Of a stretch of DNA of 64,000 bases, positions 28,201 through 40,070 are shown piece after piece. The position numbers were made by a program, and so were the translations under genes. The stretch is from assembly GCF_000327385.1 (NCBI RefSeq), contig NW_008710049.1:1354525-1418524 (forward strand), given 5' to 3'. The notes below the pieces were generated by a model, which had not been told where the DNA came from, did no database searches, and saw only the letters and a list, made by a program, of their open reading frames with translations. Numbering within the stretch: position 1 is the stretch's first letter; each line of letters opens with the position of its first letter. The stretch comes from Lottia gigantea (taxonomy: Eukaryota; Mollusca; Gastropoda; Lottiidae).

Positions 28201-31200
28201 GTTGTTTTTGTTCCTCTATTGCATACTAAATGGTTTACTTCCAATAGATCAATGAAATAATTGTATACAGAATATACTATTGTTTAATATCAGAGTCAGT
28301 AGATTGGAACAGATCAGATCAAACTTGTTCTATTATAAATAAAATATTGGATAATCTGAAATTATTAGATTTCATTTGTTATCTGTGGAATGAAAATTGA
28401 GTTAATTATTAGTGAAACAACATTAACTACAATCTTAGTCACATTAAGGGGACTATATTCCTTCTTTGAAAGGTTTACAACTTTACATGTGATCCAAATG
28501 TAAAAGTATCTAGTTTATTAGATGGCCATGTTTAAAATTGAAATTGAAATAGGGGAAATTGAAGTTGGTTATTGGCCATACAATAGTTTTAAAGTTTCTG
28601 TATTTACCATTACCAATTTACAATATTTCTCTATAATATGTTTTATAAGCTCAATAATGATTTATGATGAGCTATTTTGATATAAAATTTCAGTTGAAGG
28701 ATATATTTTATAAAGTTGACACAAAGCTTTTTAGATGGTAAAATATAGAATCGATCAATACACTTTCATTAGATTACATTGTAAACCAGTAAATTGGAGA
28801 CCCCCTGATGTTAAATAGATCTGTTATATTTTCACTATAAAGTGAAATGTGTGTGTTATTTTATAGATAATTGTTAGGTCTATTTTACATAGATAATATT
28901 TCAGACCAACTCTGAGATCAAATTAGCACAAAATAGGGAATTTGATTCGAAACGTGTTTATGGCTTTTGAGCTTACTTGAAAGATAATTACTATTTATAG
29001 ATGTACAAAAAATAATATGTTTGGAAAAACAAACAAAATTTGCTTTAGATAAATTGATGGGTAACTAATGATTGTTTTTTCGAAGGGAATGATAAAACCA
29101 ACTTAAATAAGAATAATTTGATGGACATAGAGGATAGTAAAAATGATGAAATGTCATATCTGGTCAATCAATGTCATGATGTTAAACTTTTAAACCTATA
29201 TCTGAATTATGTGCGTTGAGTGTCAGTGTGGTTGCTTACTCTTCTTGTGCCTATTGAGTTCAAATGTTTGAAATTCAACTCCTAATTGAGTTCAAATTCA
29301 GTTATCTTGATTTACATTAAAAAAAAAAGATGTTAACAACATTTAAAAGATGTACTGGCATGCAGGTCAAATTGAGCAATATTTTAGATTTGTTGAAGAT
29401 AATCTGATTAGAGCACATCACCTTTTTTAACAATGTGATTTGATGATGAATATGTTTTCCAGGTCTTTAGGATCCAGTTGTCTGGCCCTGAGTAAAAAGG
29501 ATGAAGGAGTTGAACTTATACCACGAGAAACTTCTCCTGGACAACATGACACACCTGACTCTGAACAGTAAGTTGAACTTTCTTATATCCTAGAACAAGT
29601 AGCAAATAGCCTTAAGGTTAATTTCTTGTTAGATTTCTATATCGCTTTACAATTGATGTAGTGAGCAGTATTTTAACAGTGGTATTTCTATATCACTCTA
29701 CAATATTGATGTATTGAGCACTATTTAACAGAGAATTTTTTGTTATTGTACTTGATATTTTTCTGAACTTTTAGTAAATGTTTAGACTCATTATTAGTAG
29801 GACTGTCGGAAATAATCGATATATCGATGTATTGCGATACGGGACACCTGGAAGCAATATATCGATACCGATCTGCGTGTATTGATATTGACGATTTTTT
29901 TACTCTACTTTCACTTTTCATGTGCCAGACCCTAGTTGTGGTTGTCGTAATATTTTTCAAAATTGGTGTTGTTATTGATTTAAATAAAATGTAAACGCGT
30001 AGTTTTCGTTGTTAAATTTTCTTCCATTTTAAACTAAACTAAATTTACTGTATATGACATTAGTTTTATTTTAATTATATAAAATAATAAAATAAATAAT
30101 GTAGTAATACATTTTACGACAATAAAAAACTAGTCTATCTTAGGCAGCATGGCAAACCGCTGAAAAAAGGTCAAATTTAGGAGGAATTTGGTCAATAACG
30201 AAAAGGGAAAATCTGTGGAAGAACTTTGGATTTAATAAAACTGAGGATGGAATAATACATCGTGAAGCAGCTATATGTAGAATATGTGCAATGGAAATAA
30301 AATTCTGCAATAACACTACTAACTTAACAACACATATGCACAGACATCATCCGTCAAAAATGCCGTCTGAAAATGTGCCAAATAGTCAATTAGGTGGTGG
30401 GGATAGAGAACAATCACAACAGCGTCAGGAAAACATCCACACCTGTCTTAGTAATAATAAAGTCATACAGCTTCCACCAAATTCCCTAAGAGCTAAAGAA
30501 ATAATGAAAGTTGCTCACAAATTGGGAAAAAAAGCTGAAATATCAACTGAACGACTTTTCGCAATATATCGCAATACGTATCATAATACAGGGAGATGTA
30601 TCACAATATATCACAATACGTATCACAATACAGGGAGATGTATCACAATATATCGCAATACGTATCACAATACAGGGAGATGTATCGCAATATATCGCAA
30701 TACGTATCACAATACAGGGAGATGTATCGCAATATATCGCAATACGTATCACAATACAGGGAGATGTATCGCAATATATCACAATACGATTTTCAGCCGC
30801 AATATACGGTCCAAATTATTATACATATGTGAAAATGTTATAATTATTACTCAGTGAACTAATTGAAAAATATGGTATGTCCTTAAAAGATCATTAACAT
30901 TAAAACATTTTAACATGAAAGTTGTTGGGAAAACAAACAATATTTGTTTTTGTTGATCCGAAACTATGAAAAAACTTCAATAAAAGACTAGATGCCACCA
31001 CTGTCTTCAAATTCAAACCAGTCATATTTATTCAACCACTAATTCAATATTTATCCTCAGTGCACTCATTCTTCAGGATAAATTTGTTGGATATATTCAT
31101 GTGCATTGTTATTATATTAATGACAGCAGGAAAAATCTATTCAAAGATGAAGAATAAACTCAACATTTAAACTAGAAATATTGATGAGAAGATGCAGCTC

Positions 31201-34200
31201 TATTATATCTCTTGTCATATATCTTTGTTTATATTTACATCACCATGACAACAATAGAATTATCAATAATTTACCCTTGCAGAATTAAGGGGGAAAAAAA
31301 TTGTATAAACACATCAAAAATCAATATCTGTTGCTTCTACTCTATCATCTATTCAAATATTATTTATGTATTTTGATCAGCACTGTGGATTTTATTCTAT
31401 TTACCAGCCATTTTTTATAGGAAAAACCTATTCATGTCACTGTAATTTTTCACCTAAATGATCCCCTTCATCCTAGAAAAGATATTATTTCAACAGGCAG
31501 AAAGAAAGCTACATTTGAATTATTTTCATTAGGGGAGCGTTGTTGTGTAAACCCAAAAATTGTAAGTTTCTAGTCTAAATTATTTAGGTCACAAAATAAT
31601 TAGTACTTGTTGCTCTTGACCATTATAATTTGTGATGATATTTTACAGTGTACTAGTTGAAGGAAGACAAATTTTACCTAAACATCCTCCAACCGATGCC
31701 ACTGCCATAAAAGATTTTGACGATGACACTCATACTGGGTTCGAATTTTTACGAGAAGAAATATTTGCTCAAGATGGTGTGTATGAGGAAATCCTCGCCA
31801 TTGATGATGAAAGGTTTGTACTCAACATTCAGATTAATCAAGATTTTCTAAAGTGAATTTGAATCAGGCACACTGTTAGCATTGATTTGTACTTATTTTC
31901 AGGCAAACAACTTGGACCTCACTACAGCAAAAACTGCTATTTAAGATATTATAATGATAATGACGTCAAAAAATGCTTAATTTTTAACGGAAAATGCAAA
32001 AACCACAAGCGTCAGACTGAAAATTGAAATCAGTGTCTCCAATGCACGAAAGGTTAACTTTAGAAAACCTTCAAATGATCCCTTTAATAACCAAATTGAT
32101 ATGCTATAATATGTAAACTCAAACTTCGTGGCAATAAAGAGTAGCAGTTGTCTTGTTGCCAGAAAATTTTGAATTTTTGAATTCATAATGAATCTACTTT
32201 GGTTTTCAACTTCTTAAAAAGGGTTGCTAAGTTAAATATCTGAATCAAAAAATTTTAAGATCACATGTTTGTTTTGATTAAATGTTTTCTAAATCTATTG
32301 CCATTTTTCTGTGTTATAGAATAGAAGATAATGTTGAACCCAAATTGACTGTGTTACCGTCTCGACGTAGAGTTGGTTATCCCCCAATAACGCCCAACGC
32401 CTGTATAACTAATAGTGTTATGACTAGGTTGTTTGATACACTATGGAAGGACGTCTTATTTTGGTCCTGGCCAGTTATACAGAAAAATTACCCCCAATTC
32501 TTTGATGGTAGGTTATATTTTGATTTCATTATTTCTGTTTCTCTATTTATCTCTACTTCTGTATAAGCAAATCATCTGTTGGCATACATTGTGGAAACTA
32601 AAGTTGCTTTGTATGAATATTTGAAGATGGTTTGGAAGATGCATTACCCGGCTCAATTTTAAAGGTTGTGATGCTCGGCAATCTTGTTGTTTGTGACTAA
32701 GAACCATATTGTATTAAGAGTTAATGCCCAAATCCTAATGAAGCTACCTTAATGATGTTCGTTTATAAATTCTTTCACTTTTGATGGTTGTATAGTACAC
32801 TTTATCTTATATCATTTTTAGATGTGATGCAGCAAACTTTAGATGTGAATCCGTCTTCACCACATCAGAATAATCCATCACCAGCCAATCGTCAGTCTTC
32901 ATTTACATTTAACCCTAGGGTAGGTTGTTGAATTTCTTGTTTTCTTTATTGTTCTCTATGATTTTTCATTTGAGCATGTAAGGTCCAAATTTTGATTTTG
33001 GTGCATAGAGCAGTTTTCAGGAACTCATTCTTAAACAAGGTATCAAAACTATGTTTATAAAAGGAAATTTAAAGTAATATGATATAATAGACACAGGTTG
33101 TTTTCATTTTAATGGCAGCTATTTAGATATGTTTTGTAAATAAGTTCTGCTAATCCATTGTTTTCTATCTCTTGTATTGTACATTTCAGCACTCATATTT
33201 AAGTCAGCGTGCCAACACTCATGCTGGGGGTTCTTTTGATTCACAGAAATCTTTTGATGGTATTTTAAAAATATCTCAAATACCTATTAATTCTAGGTAA
33301 GATATCAAAATGATTTTTTTTATAATGTCTTATATCTTACATAATTCACAAATATTATGGTCGTTGGTCTTTTAAATCATTATCTTACATTAGAGAGTGT
33401 ACCACAAATCACAGTAGTTTGTTTACATTTTATATTAGTAGTTTGTTTACATTTTATATTAATATATTATTATATACCAGTATTATGTCCACTTGCACTA
33501 ACTCTACACATTTTTTAATGTATTGTGTATTTGTTTGTGTATTTCAGGGAGGATGGAAGTGGAATAGTCCGTCCTGGATCTAGTATTCACTCTAGACAGA
33601 GACCAACTACAACAACTTATCGTGTACTGTCCAAATTCGGTGGGAAAGGCAGCAGATTACCTCCCCTTAATGCTTCAGAAAGAAATAAGGTAACCATTCT
33701 TCTTTTGTAGAATGATATCATGAAGTGTATTTTGAAAGATAGTGAAAAAGCCTATTGTTGTTTGTGGTTTGTATTTGTTTTAAGTAGGTGTTTAAGTGGA
33801 GAAGGCTTTAATATGTAGAGTCACAATGGAAGGTCACACTCACTCCTTGTCAATGATTAAGGTCTAATTTGTCCTTGATCTTGATCCCTAATTAACTAGT
33901 ATAATGTCATTATTATATTACAGGAAGAAGAAACGCCTATTGATGCGTTACATGTTCGAAGATTAACTCTATATACCAGTGGTGAGAGTATCTCCCCACC
34001 CCCTACAACCACAACATATCAACGGAATGGTGCTCTCCCTCCTCTACATGTTGAGGTTTGTGTTTTCATTGATTGAATTATTTGATTTAAGAAACAGAAT
34101 ATTACCATTTTCATTAAAAATGTATGTGCTTTTGTCCTTAACAAAATCTTATACGATTGACAGCATTTTATGCAAAAATTCATGTTTATAAAGCCTCAGG

Positions 34201-36220
34201 GATTATAGGCAATTATAAGTAATCATCAGGTATTTGTTTTAAAAATTCAATACATTGCACCCAATTCTGTATAATCTATTTTTTTCATCCTTTCTAGAAG
34301 GAGCGAAAGAATTATAATCGTGCTAGTAGTGCTGTAGATAATAAAGATGGTAGAAATTATTACAATAATAGAAATTACCTCCCCTTTGATCAACGTCCTA
34401 GTACCACACATGCTATGAGAGTAAGTAGTAAAGATTTATGAAAAAAAAAAATAGAATGTATATTTATGACTTTCAACACATATTGAATATTTTTTGTGAT
34501 ATTAGAATATGGTTTTGTAAAGATTATGAATATTGACAATTGTAAATTTAAAATTTTTTAGCAATATTAAAGTATAAATAACAAAGGGTTAATGTACTAC
34601 CATCAAGCATCGTAGACATTTTGAAAATAAAATGTTTTCTTCTCTTTATAGACAGATAATTTAACATTATTCAGAAGATCGTCCACACCACAAAATCAGA
34701 ACCAATTTATGGGTTAGTAATATGTGTTATTTTTAATTATATTTCTTACATTTGGTATTGATTATTGACTAGTTGACAGAATGATGACAAGTATATGAAT
34801 ATTGTTGTTAATCTACAGAATCCTAGTTTGATACTAATATACTGATATTCAAGGCCACTATGAAAGCCCTGCTTTCAATTTAAATTTGTTTTCGCATACT
34901 ATGTTCTTCCATCCTATGATGAGAGGCTTAGAGATGTTACATGATTATCTCAGTAAAAAATAGCCATTCCTTTGATTCATATGATATAAATGTTTGGATT
35001 TTTTTTCAGGAGGTCGTCAGTTAAATATTACAGGTAAAAATCTTCAACCATCAGGTGAATATCCTCACATACAACCTGATATAGTTGAAGATCAGGAGGG
35101 CTCAATAGAGGATGGAATTTTACAGACCAACAATTGGCGTAAGTTATCTTCTGTCATACAAAACAGATTTATTTTTAGATATTTTTCTTTGCTATTATTT
35201 TTTGGAAATTAAGATAATCTACACTAAATGATTTCATGGAATTTTATTGGTCAATTATACTCCAGGCTCTTGTTTGACCAATTTAGCTCGAAATTTTTGT
35301 AGTAAAGACTATGTAAATGAGGATTGCAACTTATCCTTATTCTTCTTGTTCTGCTTGTTCTTTCAATTGCTTGAGCTTTTCACATTCTACATATCTTCAC
35401 TGCTTTATTTATGTGAGCTGGGGTGTTTTGCTTCGGCTATTGCTCTCTAATTTAGAGGGTGTGGGTTTGATTCTTGATTCCGAGAGGGGTCATATTTTTC
35501 ATGAAAAAAGCTTCTAGTCCACATTTAATGAAGGTTCTGTTGGTACAGGCTCTTTTAGATTAAAGTCACTTGATAGTTTAAAAATTAAACCAGTAGACTA
35601 ACGTCTGTCTTTTTTTTTTTTTCAATTTAAATGAATTATGTTTATCACTTACTTGAAATTTTGAAATTTTAGGGACAACTTGTATATCTTGGGAGAACTA
35701 TTGAAATTTAGGGTAAAATTTCACCAAACAGTTTTCAATGTTCAAGCACTGATTGATGCTGATGTATTTTTTATTGCACTGGATTTTTTTTGTTCACTGC
35801 AATTGTTTGTGACTGTGTGCCTTTTTTTTTTTTATCATGCCTGCATTATTAAGCACTCATATTGTCTTTAATAAGTTGTGTTGATGAAAAGATTAATTTT
35901 GATAATTTTTTGCTTTAATTTTGATTCTTTAAGACGCATAAGGCTTCTGATATATGAATGATTTAAAGCACATTGAGATCAATTTCATTATCAGTGATGT
36001 GTGTCAGATTTATAAATACAGGAAATTTAACATCTCTAAAATGATCACTGTATCATTATTTTCAAGGCTGAAAGAATTATGTAACACAACATCAACTTTC
36101 ATAGAAATTTGAAGAAAAACACACTATAGATTCATATTTTTATTTTTTTCAGCTCAAGGAAATTCGTCCAATAATAATCCGTATAGAAGGAGAGCTCACA
36201 GACATGTGATTCAAACGTGA
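13231..36220 (+). CDS. FAM149B1: FAM149B1-type protein (DUF3719 family)
   Basis: FAM149B1 is a ciliary protein in vertebrates, linked to Joubert-type disease. Exons: 13231-13289, 26644-26733, 27233-27365, 27711-27889, 29463-29567, 31649-31813, 32320-32507, 32822-32919, 33190-33296, 33548-33689, 33924-34055, 34298-34420, 34652-34712, 35010-35138, 36153-36220. Every junction keeps frame, giving 592 residues against about 582 in human. Matches to human: SRYSRSNIPLEEIK to SRYTRKAVPQSLELK at the N-terminus; RECQEWRSQFHHLRSLG to EECQQWTASFPHLRILG; GVYEEILAIDD and GYPPITPNACI plus LFDTLWKDV in the DUF3719 core; and RPGSSI followed by a Thr/Arg-rich stretch. The C-terminal third is low in order, rich in Asn, Ser, Pro and Arg, and ends RRRAHRHVIQT. 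Intron 1 spans 13.4 kb and contains two other possible first exons. Four donor sites in or near the gene read GTTTGT. Confidence 0.9.
17510..17720 (-). repeat. Decayed tRNA-derived SINE-like repeat
   Basis: The core holds cccatttacagctgggtcga followed by gtgagg, then agagaattgaacccacag about 55 bases later. The second phrase is the inverse of a Pol III B-box-like sequence (CTGTGGGTTCAATTCTC). This order resembles tRNA-related SINEs seen widely in molluscs and other invertebrates. Ends and target duplication are not visible, and it is diverged. It lies in FAM149B1 intron 1. Confidence 0.4.
18218..18525. repeat. Foldback element, long-armed inverted repeat (copy 1)
   Basis: Two arms of about 130 bases (18218-18350 and 18396-18525) are inverted copies at roughly 80 percent identity by eye, around a spacer of about 45 bases. 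The shared core includes ACTAAGTGTTTTATGACRTCA and the inverse of CCACAGACATCTGA. Related copies occur at 31870, 39455 and 41465. There is no coding sequence; it is probably a foldback or MITE-like family. Confidence 0.7.
22170..22420 (+). CDS. Possible alternative first exon of FAM149B1 (a)
   Basis: An ATG at 22170 opens an 83-codon frame plus two bases, ending at a good donor (GG|GTAAGA). The leftover two bases fit the acceptor at 26644 exactly, which would give a 656-residue protein. The translation (starting MTYTPLLDCVDLVENSDTSQ) is of normal composition for protein. An in-frame stop at 22134 means it starts here or is joined through an acceptor near 22143. No homology to FAM149 N-termini is recognised, so it could be an alternative promoter exon or chance. 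Confidence 0.45.
25310..25518 (+). CDS. Possible alternative first exon of FAM149B1 (b)
   Basis: This frame follows a plausible acceptor (ATCACAG) and ends at a GTTTGT donor, leaving two bases that again fit the exon at 26644. An ATG lies at 25325. The translation includes SWPVARYLELDSVKEPG and is protein-like. As an internal exon it would need a phase-0 partner, which the preferred exon 1 donor does not give; as a first exon it works. Transcript evidence would decide. Confidence 0.4.
26755..27105. repeat. Minisatellite, 26-bp unit with 39-bp variants
   Basis: About ten tandem copies of CATTGGAAACCTCAAACTTG plus ACCTAA (26 bp) occur, some with an extra 13-bp partial unit (CATTGGAAACTAA). The array sits in the FAM149B1 intron between 26733 and 27233, just after exon 2. 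Copies differ by a few bases each, so it is moderately old. Confidence 0.85.
29795..30560 (+). mobile_element. Decayed hAT transposon with BED zinc finger
   Basis: The left end reads TAGGACTGTCGGAAATAATC followed by nested ATCGATATATCGAT motifs, as in hAT ends. From about 30205 a plus-strand frame encodes LWKNFGFNKTEDGIIHREAA, then CRICAMEIKFC and a His-rich tail (TTHMHRHHPSK). This is the Cys2-His2 layout of a BED finger, the DNA-binding domain of ZBED-like hAT transposases. The frame then continues into a 42-bp tandem array, and the catalytic RNase H-like domain with its hAT dimerisation tail is missing. No matching right end was found, so the element is internally or 3' deleted. It lies in a FAM149B1 intron. 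Confidence 0.6.
30561..30790. repeat. 42-bp tandem array, about 5.4 copies
   Basis: The unit contains GCAATATATCGCAATACGTA followed by TCACAATACAGGGAGATGTATC and is near-perfect between copies. Because 42 is a multiple of three, all three plus frames and a minus frame stay open across it, giving repeat-coded peptides that need not be real proteins. The motifs cgcaatac and cgatatat are inverse relatives of the left end of the hAT remnant at 29820-29845, so the array probably grew from subterminal hAT sequence. Confidence 0.9.
31870..32110. repeat. Foldback family, degenerate copy 2
   Basis: Segments such as cacactgttagcattgattt and gcaaaaaccacaagcgtcag, then tttagaaaaccttcaaatga, match the arms of copy 1 and the partial copy at 39455. 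The copy is old and both arms are eroded. It lies in the FAM149B1 intron between 31813 and 32320. Confidence 0.45.
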
Positions 36221-36431
36221 CATGTGATTGGCTGATTTGCCACTAGAAACTGTGGTGAATGAACTTGAACAAGAAGAATGAATGTGAAGAAGAATGTGTG
36301 TTGAAACATAGTGGGAAAGAAAGATCTGAAGATAGTAAATTAATGTGATACTTTGACTTTGAATTTCTTTTAGGATTTGAAGGATCAGAAAAAAGCCCTC
36401 CAAGAGCTCTTGAAGAAAAACAATGTGTTAC

Positions 36432-36437
36432 AATAAA
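36432..36437 (+). promoter_or_regulatory. Candidate FAM149B1 polyadenylation signal
   Basis: A canonical AATAAA occurs 212 bases after the FAM149B1 stop codon and is followed at once by an A-rich run. Other AATAAA sequences further right (near 37072) could be used instead. Confidence 0.4.
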
Positions 36438-39400
36438 AAAAACATTTAATAACTCAGTAAACAGTTAGTGATAATCATATTTAGTTATTTATGTAACATC
36501 CCCACCAAGTTCTGATTAAGTTATAGTTTTGCACACAGAGACTGTTTATTCAGACGTTTGTTGTACCTGTTTCTACATTTGGAAACAATTCAACATCAAA
36601 AGTGCTATTTTTGTTGATCGATTTTGTATTTGATGCCCCCATTCTGTGATCTATGTGGAGGTTTTTTTTTTAATGATACAATTGTGATTTGTAAGCAGGA
36701 GTAAGTGTTTGGCCATTAAATCTTCTTACATTGATAGCTGAAGCACCTACCTGAATGTCCCCTTTCATGCTCCAAGATATTAGAGAGCTTATCTTTAAAT
36801 ATTGCTCACAAGCTACAAAATAATATGTGACCGTTTCTATAGCATGTCTCAGTTTTATATCTTGAGTGGACCAACAGTTTCACTCTATAAATAAATTATA
36901 ACACATGGCCATTGTCTTCCCCAGAATCAAGTAGTCTAAACCACAACTAGGTACTTCAGTAATACTTTGAGAAATGTTTTATGTATTTTAATTATCAAAG
37001 TTGTTTTAGATGAATTCATGTAATAATGTATTATATTAAAGATACAGTTATAATTATAAGTAATATGATGTAAATAAATCATGAACAATATTGCTGTGTT
37101 CTGAAATGATATATAATGTGTAAGCTTTCTAACTGTGCAAATTATAGCTTTATCACATTTTCTTTGGAATATTTGATGGGCTCTGTGTCAGGGCCAGTCA
37201 GAACATTACATCATTTGATTAGTTATGTCAAACAAATGGTGTTTGCTGGTTCTAATCTCAGTCAGCATGTGAATGTCTAGTGACCTTGAATATTTTCATT
37301 ATTCCAGTCAACCCAAATGGTTACTGATAATTTGAGAAAGAACTATGGCAAGAGGTTTGGTCAAGGACCTAAATTGTTATCTTTGTAAAATAGTTTTCTT
37401 TTTTCTTGACTGTTGTACTTCAACCCTGGAAATATTGTCGACATGAGGGAATTTTGAGCGATTTTAAAATTCGTTGTGATCAGCTGATAAAATATGCTTG
37501 TTTGCCCTCAGCATAAGGGAAACGAACATAAGACTACCAGTAAATAGCTCTACTATGAAATAACGAAACAAACTACAATTTATAGTAATAAGAGTTATTT
37601 CTCTTTAATTTCACACTGTACAGTAACATTAATAAACTTTTTATAGGAAAAATTATTCAAAAATCTTCATAAATATTTTCATTATTAAATTAAATAAATA
37701 GTAAACTGCATGAAGGGTTGGAAAGCTGAAAATCTAAAATTTCAGATTGCAATGGAACATGGAATTGGCTAGTTAGTTAATTTACAAAATACATTATAAT
37801 TGAAGCTTTGATTATCAAGTAAAATAACTAATGACATATTTGAAGCCAATCTAACTTAAATCTTCAGCCATCGATATTCACAATACACATAAATAAACAT
37901 TTATTTCTGACATTAATGCAATAACATCAACCCTTAAATGATTATCTTCGTAACAAAAATCTAAAAAAAAATTTACATATAAGTATACAAACATGTACAA
38001 AAACAAATACAAAACTGGTAATAATTAAGGCAAATTAAGAGATTTTACTATGACATAGGTAACTTCAACATTATTACAATATACCAACCCTTGTCTGAAA
38101 ATTGTACAGAGTTCAGTGGTATCCTTCAGCAATAAGACTTCTTGTCATTATTCTTATCAAATCAAATACAATTTCACAGTGTCCGAAAATATATTAAAGA
38201 AAAAAATAACTATGATTCCAAACTCAACTATCTTCACAATGATAACTTTATTCCATTAATAAATATGAATTGAAATGAATGGAGTTTTACGTCCTACTTT
38301 TCTGCACCATGTTTTATTCCATTAATAAGACATATTGCAGTTGTCAACCCTTCAGTTTTCAATACATGAATCAATTAATTGAAATAAGAATGCCTTAGTG
38401 ATCAAGAGGTAGACCTAATATATAATACTATCAAAATACTATAACACTTCAAATAATTCTTTCAACACCTTTTGACCTGTTCCATTAACTTATTTGAAAG
38501 AATTCATCATTAACAGGATATAATTATCATATATATTATTGAATAGATCCATTTTATGGTCATCTCTTTAGGAACAACACTTGACATGCCCTTATCTAAG
38601 AGAAAAAATTCAAATATGTGACAGATTACAAAATAACAAAATTACAAAAAAATCATGCTTCTTTTTGCATATGAAAATTTGAATCAAAACCACTAAATAC
38701 ATCAATGACTAGGGAATGGTAAATAAATGTTTATATAATATCAGTTGGCATGTGATAAAAAGCTTGTATTTATCTATATTTTACACAGGTGCTTGTTTTA
38801 ATTAAGTTAAGGATATCAGGTATTCATGCTTTGAAAATGTGCAAACAATTTTAGGTTTATAAAATATCAGTGTAAAATTAGATTTAGTACATCCAGGAAA
38901 ACTTCTCTTTAATATCTCTTGAAGAATTAACACGATACATATTATTTAACCAGAAATTGATTAAAAGCCATGATGAATATTTCTTAATGTTTAACACATA
39001 ATGTTTACAGGTTCCAGCCCTTGGACAGCTTATAACTTTTCATCAGCATAACTTGCTATAATGTGGGAAATTCCGTTAGCGTTTGAATGATAATGTGACA
39101 GGTGTACTGGAAAGTTTGGTATACATGTATTACATTATTAATGAAGGGAAATATACAAATACAATAATCTATGGAGTTAACTTAAAACACTGACATAATA
39201 ATCTTTCAAAGGCATAATAGTTATCATTAACCTAATCAATTTAACCAGTATTAGTCCAAACAGGACCTCTGTTTTACTAATATGGATTGGTTACCGGTAA
39301 GCCAATCTGGATTTTTCAAATAATAGTTCTCATCTTTTTGTTTATACACAAAATCATGTTCTGGCCCAAAATATGGAGTATTACAGGGATTGCAAACAGG

Positions 39401-39454
39401 TGTAATGACATCACAAATTGTGAAGGCCTTATGTGATAAAGCATATTTTGCGAC

Positions 39455-39605
39455 TAATGACATCATCACTTACTTAGTTTTAGTGGAATCGCAGGAAGCG
39501 CAGACATCTGATCGAAATTGAAATTGTGCAAATTGACACGATCAGTGTCCCTGACACACATTAAAAATTTAGAAAACCTCCTTACAATCCCTTTAAAGTT
39601 CAAGC
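39455..39605. repeat. Foldback family, partial copy 3
   Basis: Only one arm is clear: gacatcatcacttacttagt, then ttttagtggaatcgcaggaa and cgcagacatctgatcgaaat, ending in cttacaatccctttaaag. It matches the right arm of copy 1. The other arm is absent or too decayed to see. Confidence 0.55.
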
Positions 39606-40070
39606 TGAGTCATATGATAAGGCCACTATACTATACAGAAGTAACTTATTCTAAACAAGTCTTTGGCTAACCATATTACATAATCATCTAATAAAATACA
39701 CAGTAACAAGAATTACTCTCTCAATCATAAAGGAAAACTTAAATGAAAATTACAAATTTGTTAATAAATAATTTAGTTTGACAATAGTGGTATAGTGCTT
39801 TAGGTATTGTGCTTAGATTGTGTGTGTTGTTTTTTTTTTTTACCTCAATAATTGATTTTGCTTTTCATCATGGTACTCTCATCTATAAAAGTGGGATATC
39901 TAAGTTGGTACATTGATTGCTCTCTGCTGGGCAGTAACAGAAATTTGAGAGCCAGACCAGAGTCGCCTTTCCAACATTTACAATCTTTCTTTATAAATTT
40001 TCTATGCATTCAACCACACAACTACGAAGAATATCAAATCACTAAAAAATCATGACGTGATAATATTTTG

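Larger units (their letters stand above)
36221..40070. other. 3' flank between convergent FAM149B1 and double-BTB genes
   Basis: The FAM149B1 3' untranslated region begins at 36221, with a candidate AATAAA at 36432-36437 and further AATAAA-like sites near 37070. The rest is AT-rich and should include the 3' untranslated region of the minus-strand gene ending at 40071. A half copy of the foldback family lies near 39455. No further exon is recognised. Confidence 0.5.

Noticed and set aside
30561-30790. CRISPR-like array
   Set aside because: It is a direct tandem repeat without spacers, in a eukaryotic intron.
30291-30857. 188-codon frame and overlapping frames on both strands
   Set aside because: Only the first part is a BED finger of a decayed hAT. 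The rest is the 42-bp array, whose length is a multiple of three and so keeps frames open by arithmetic.
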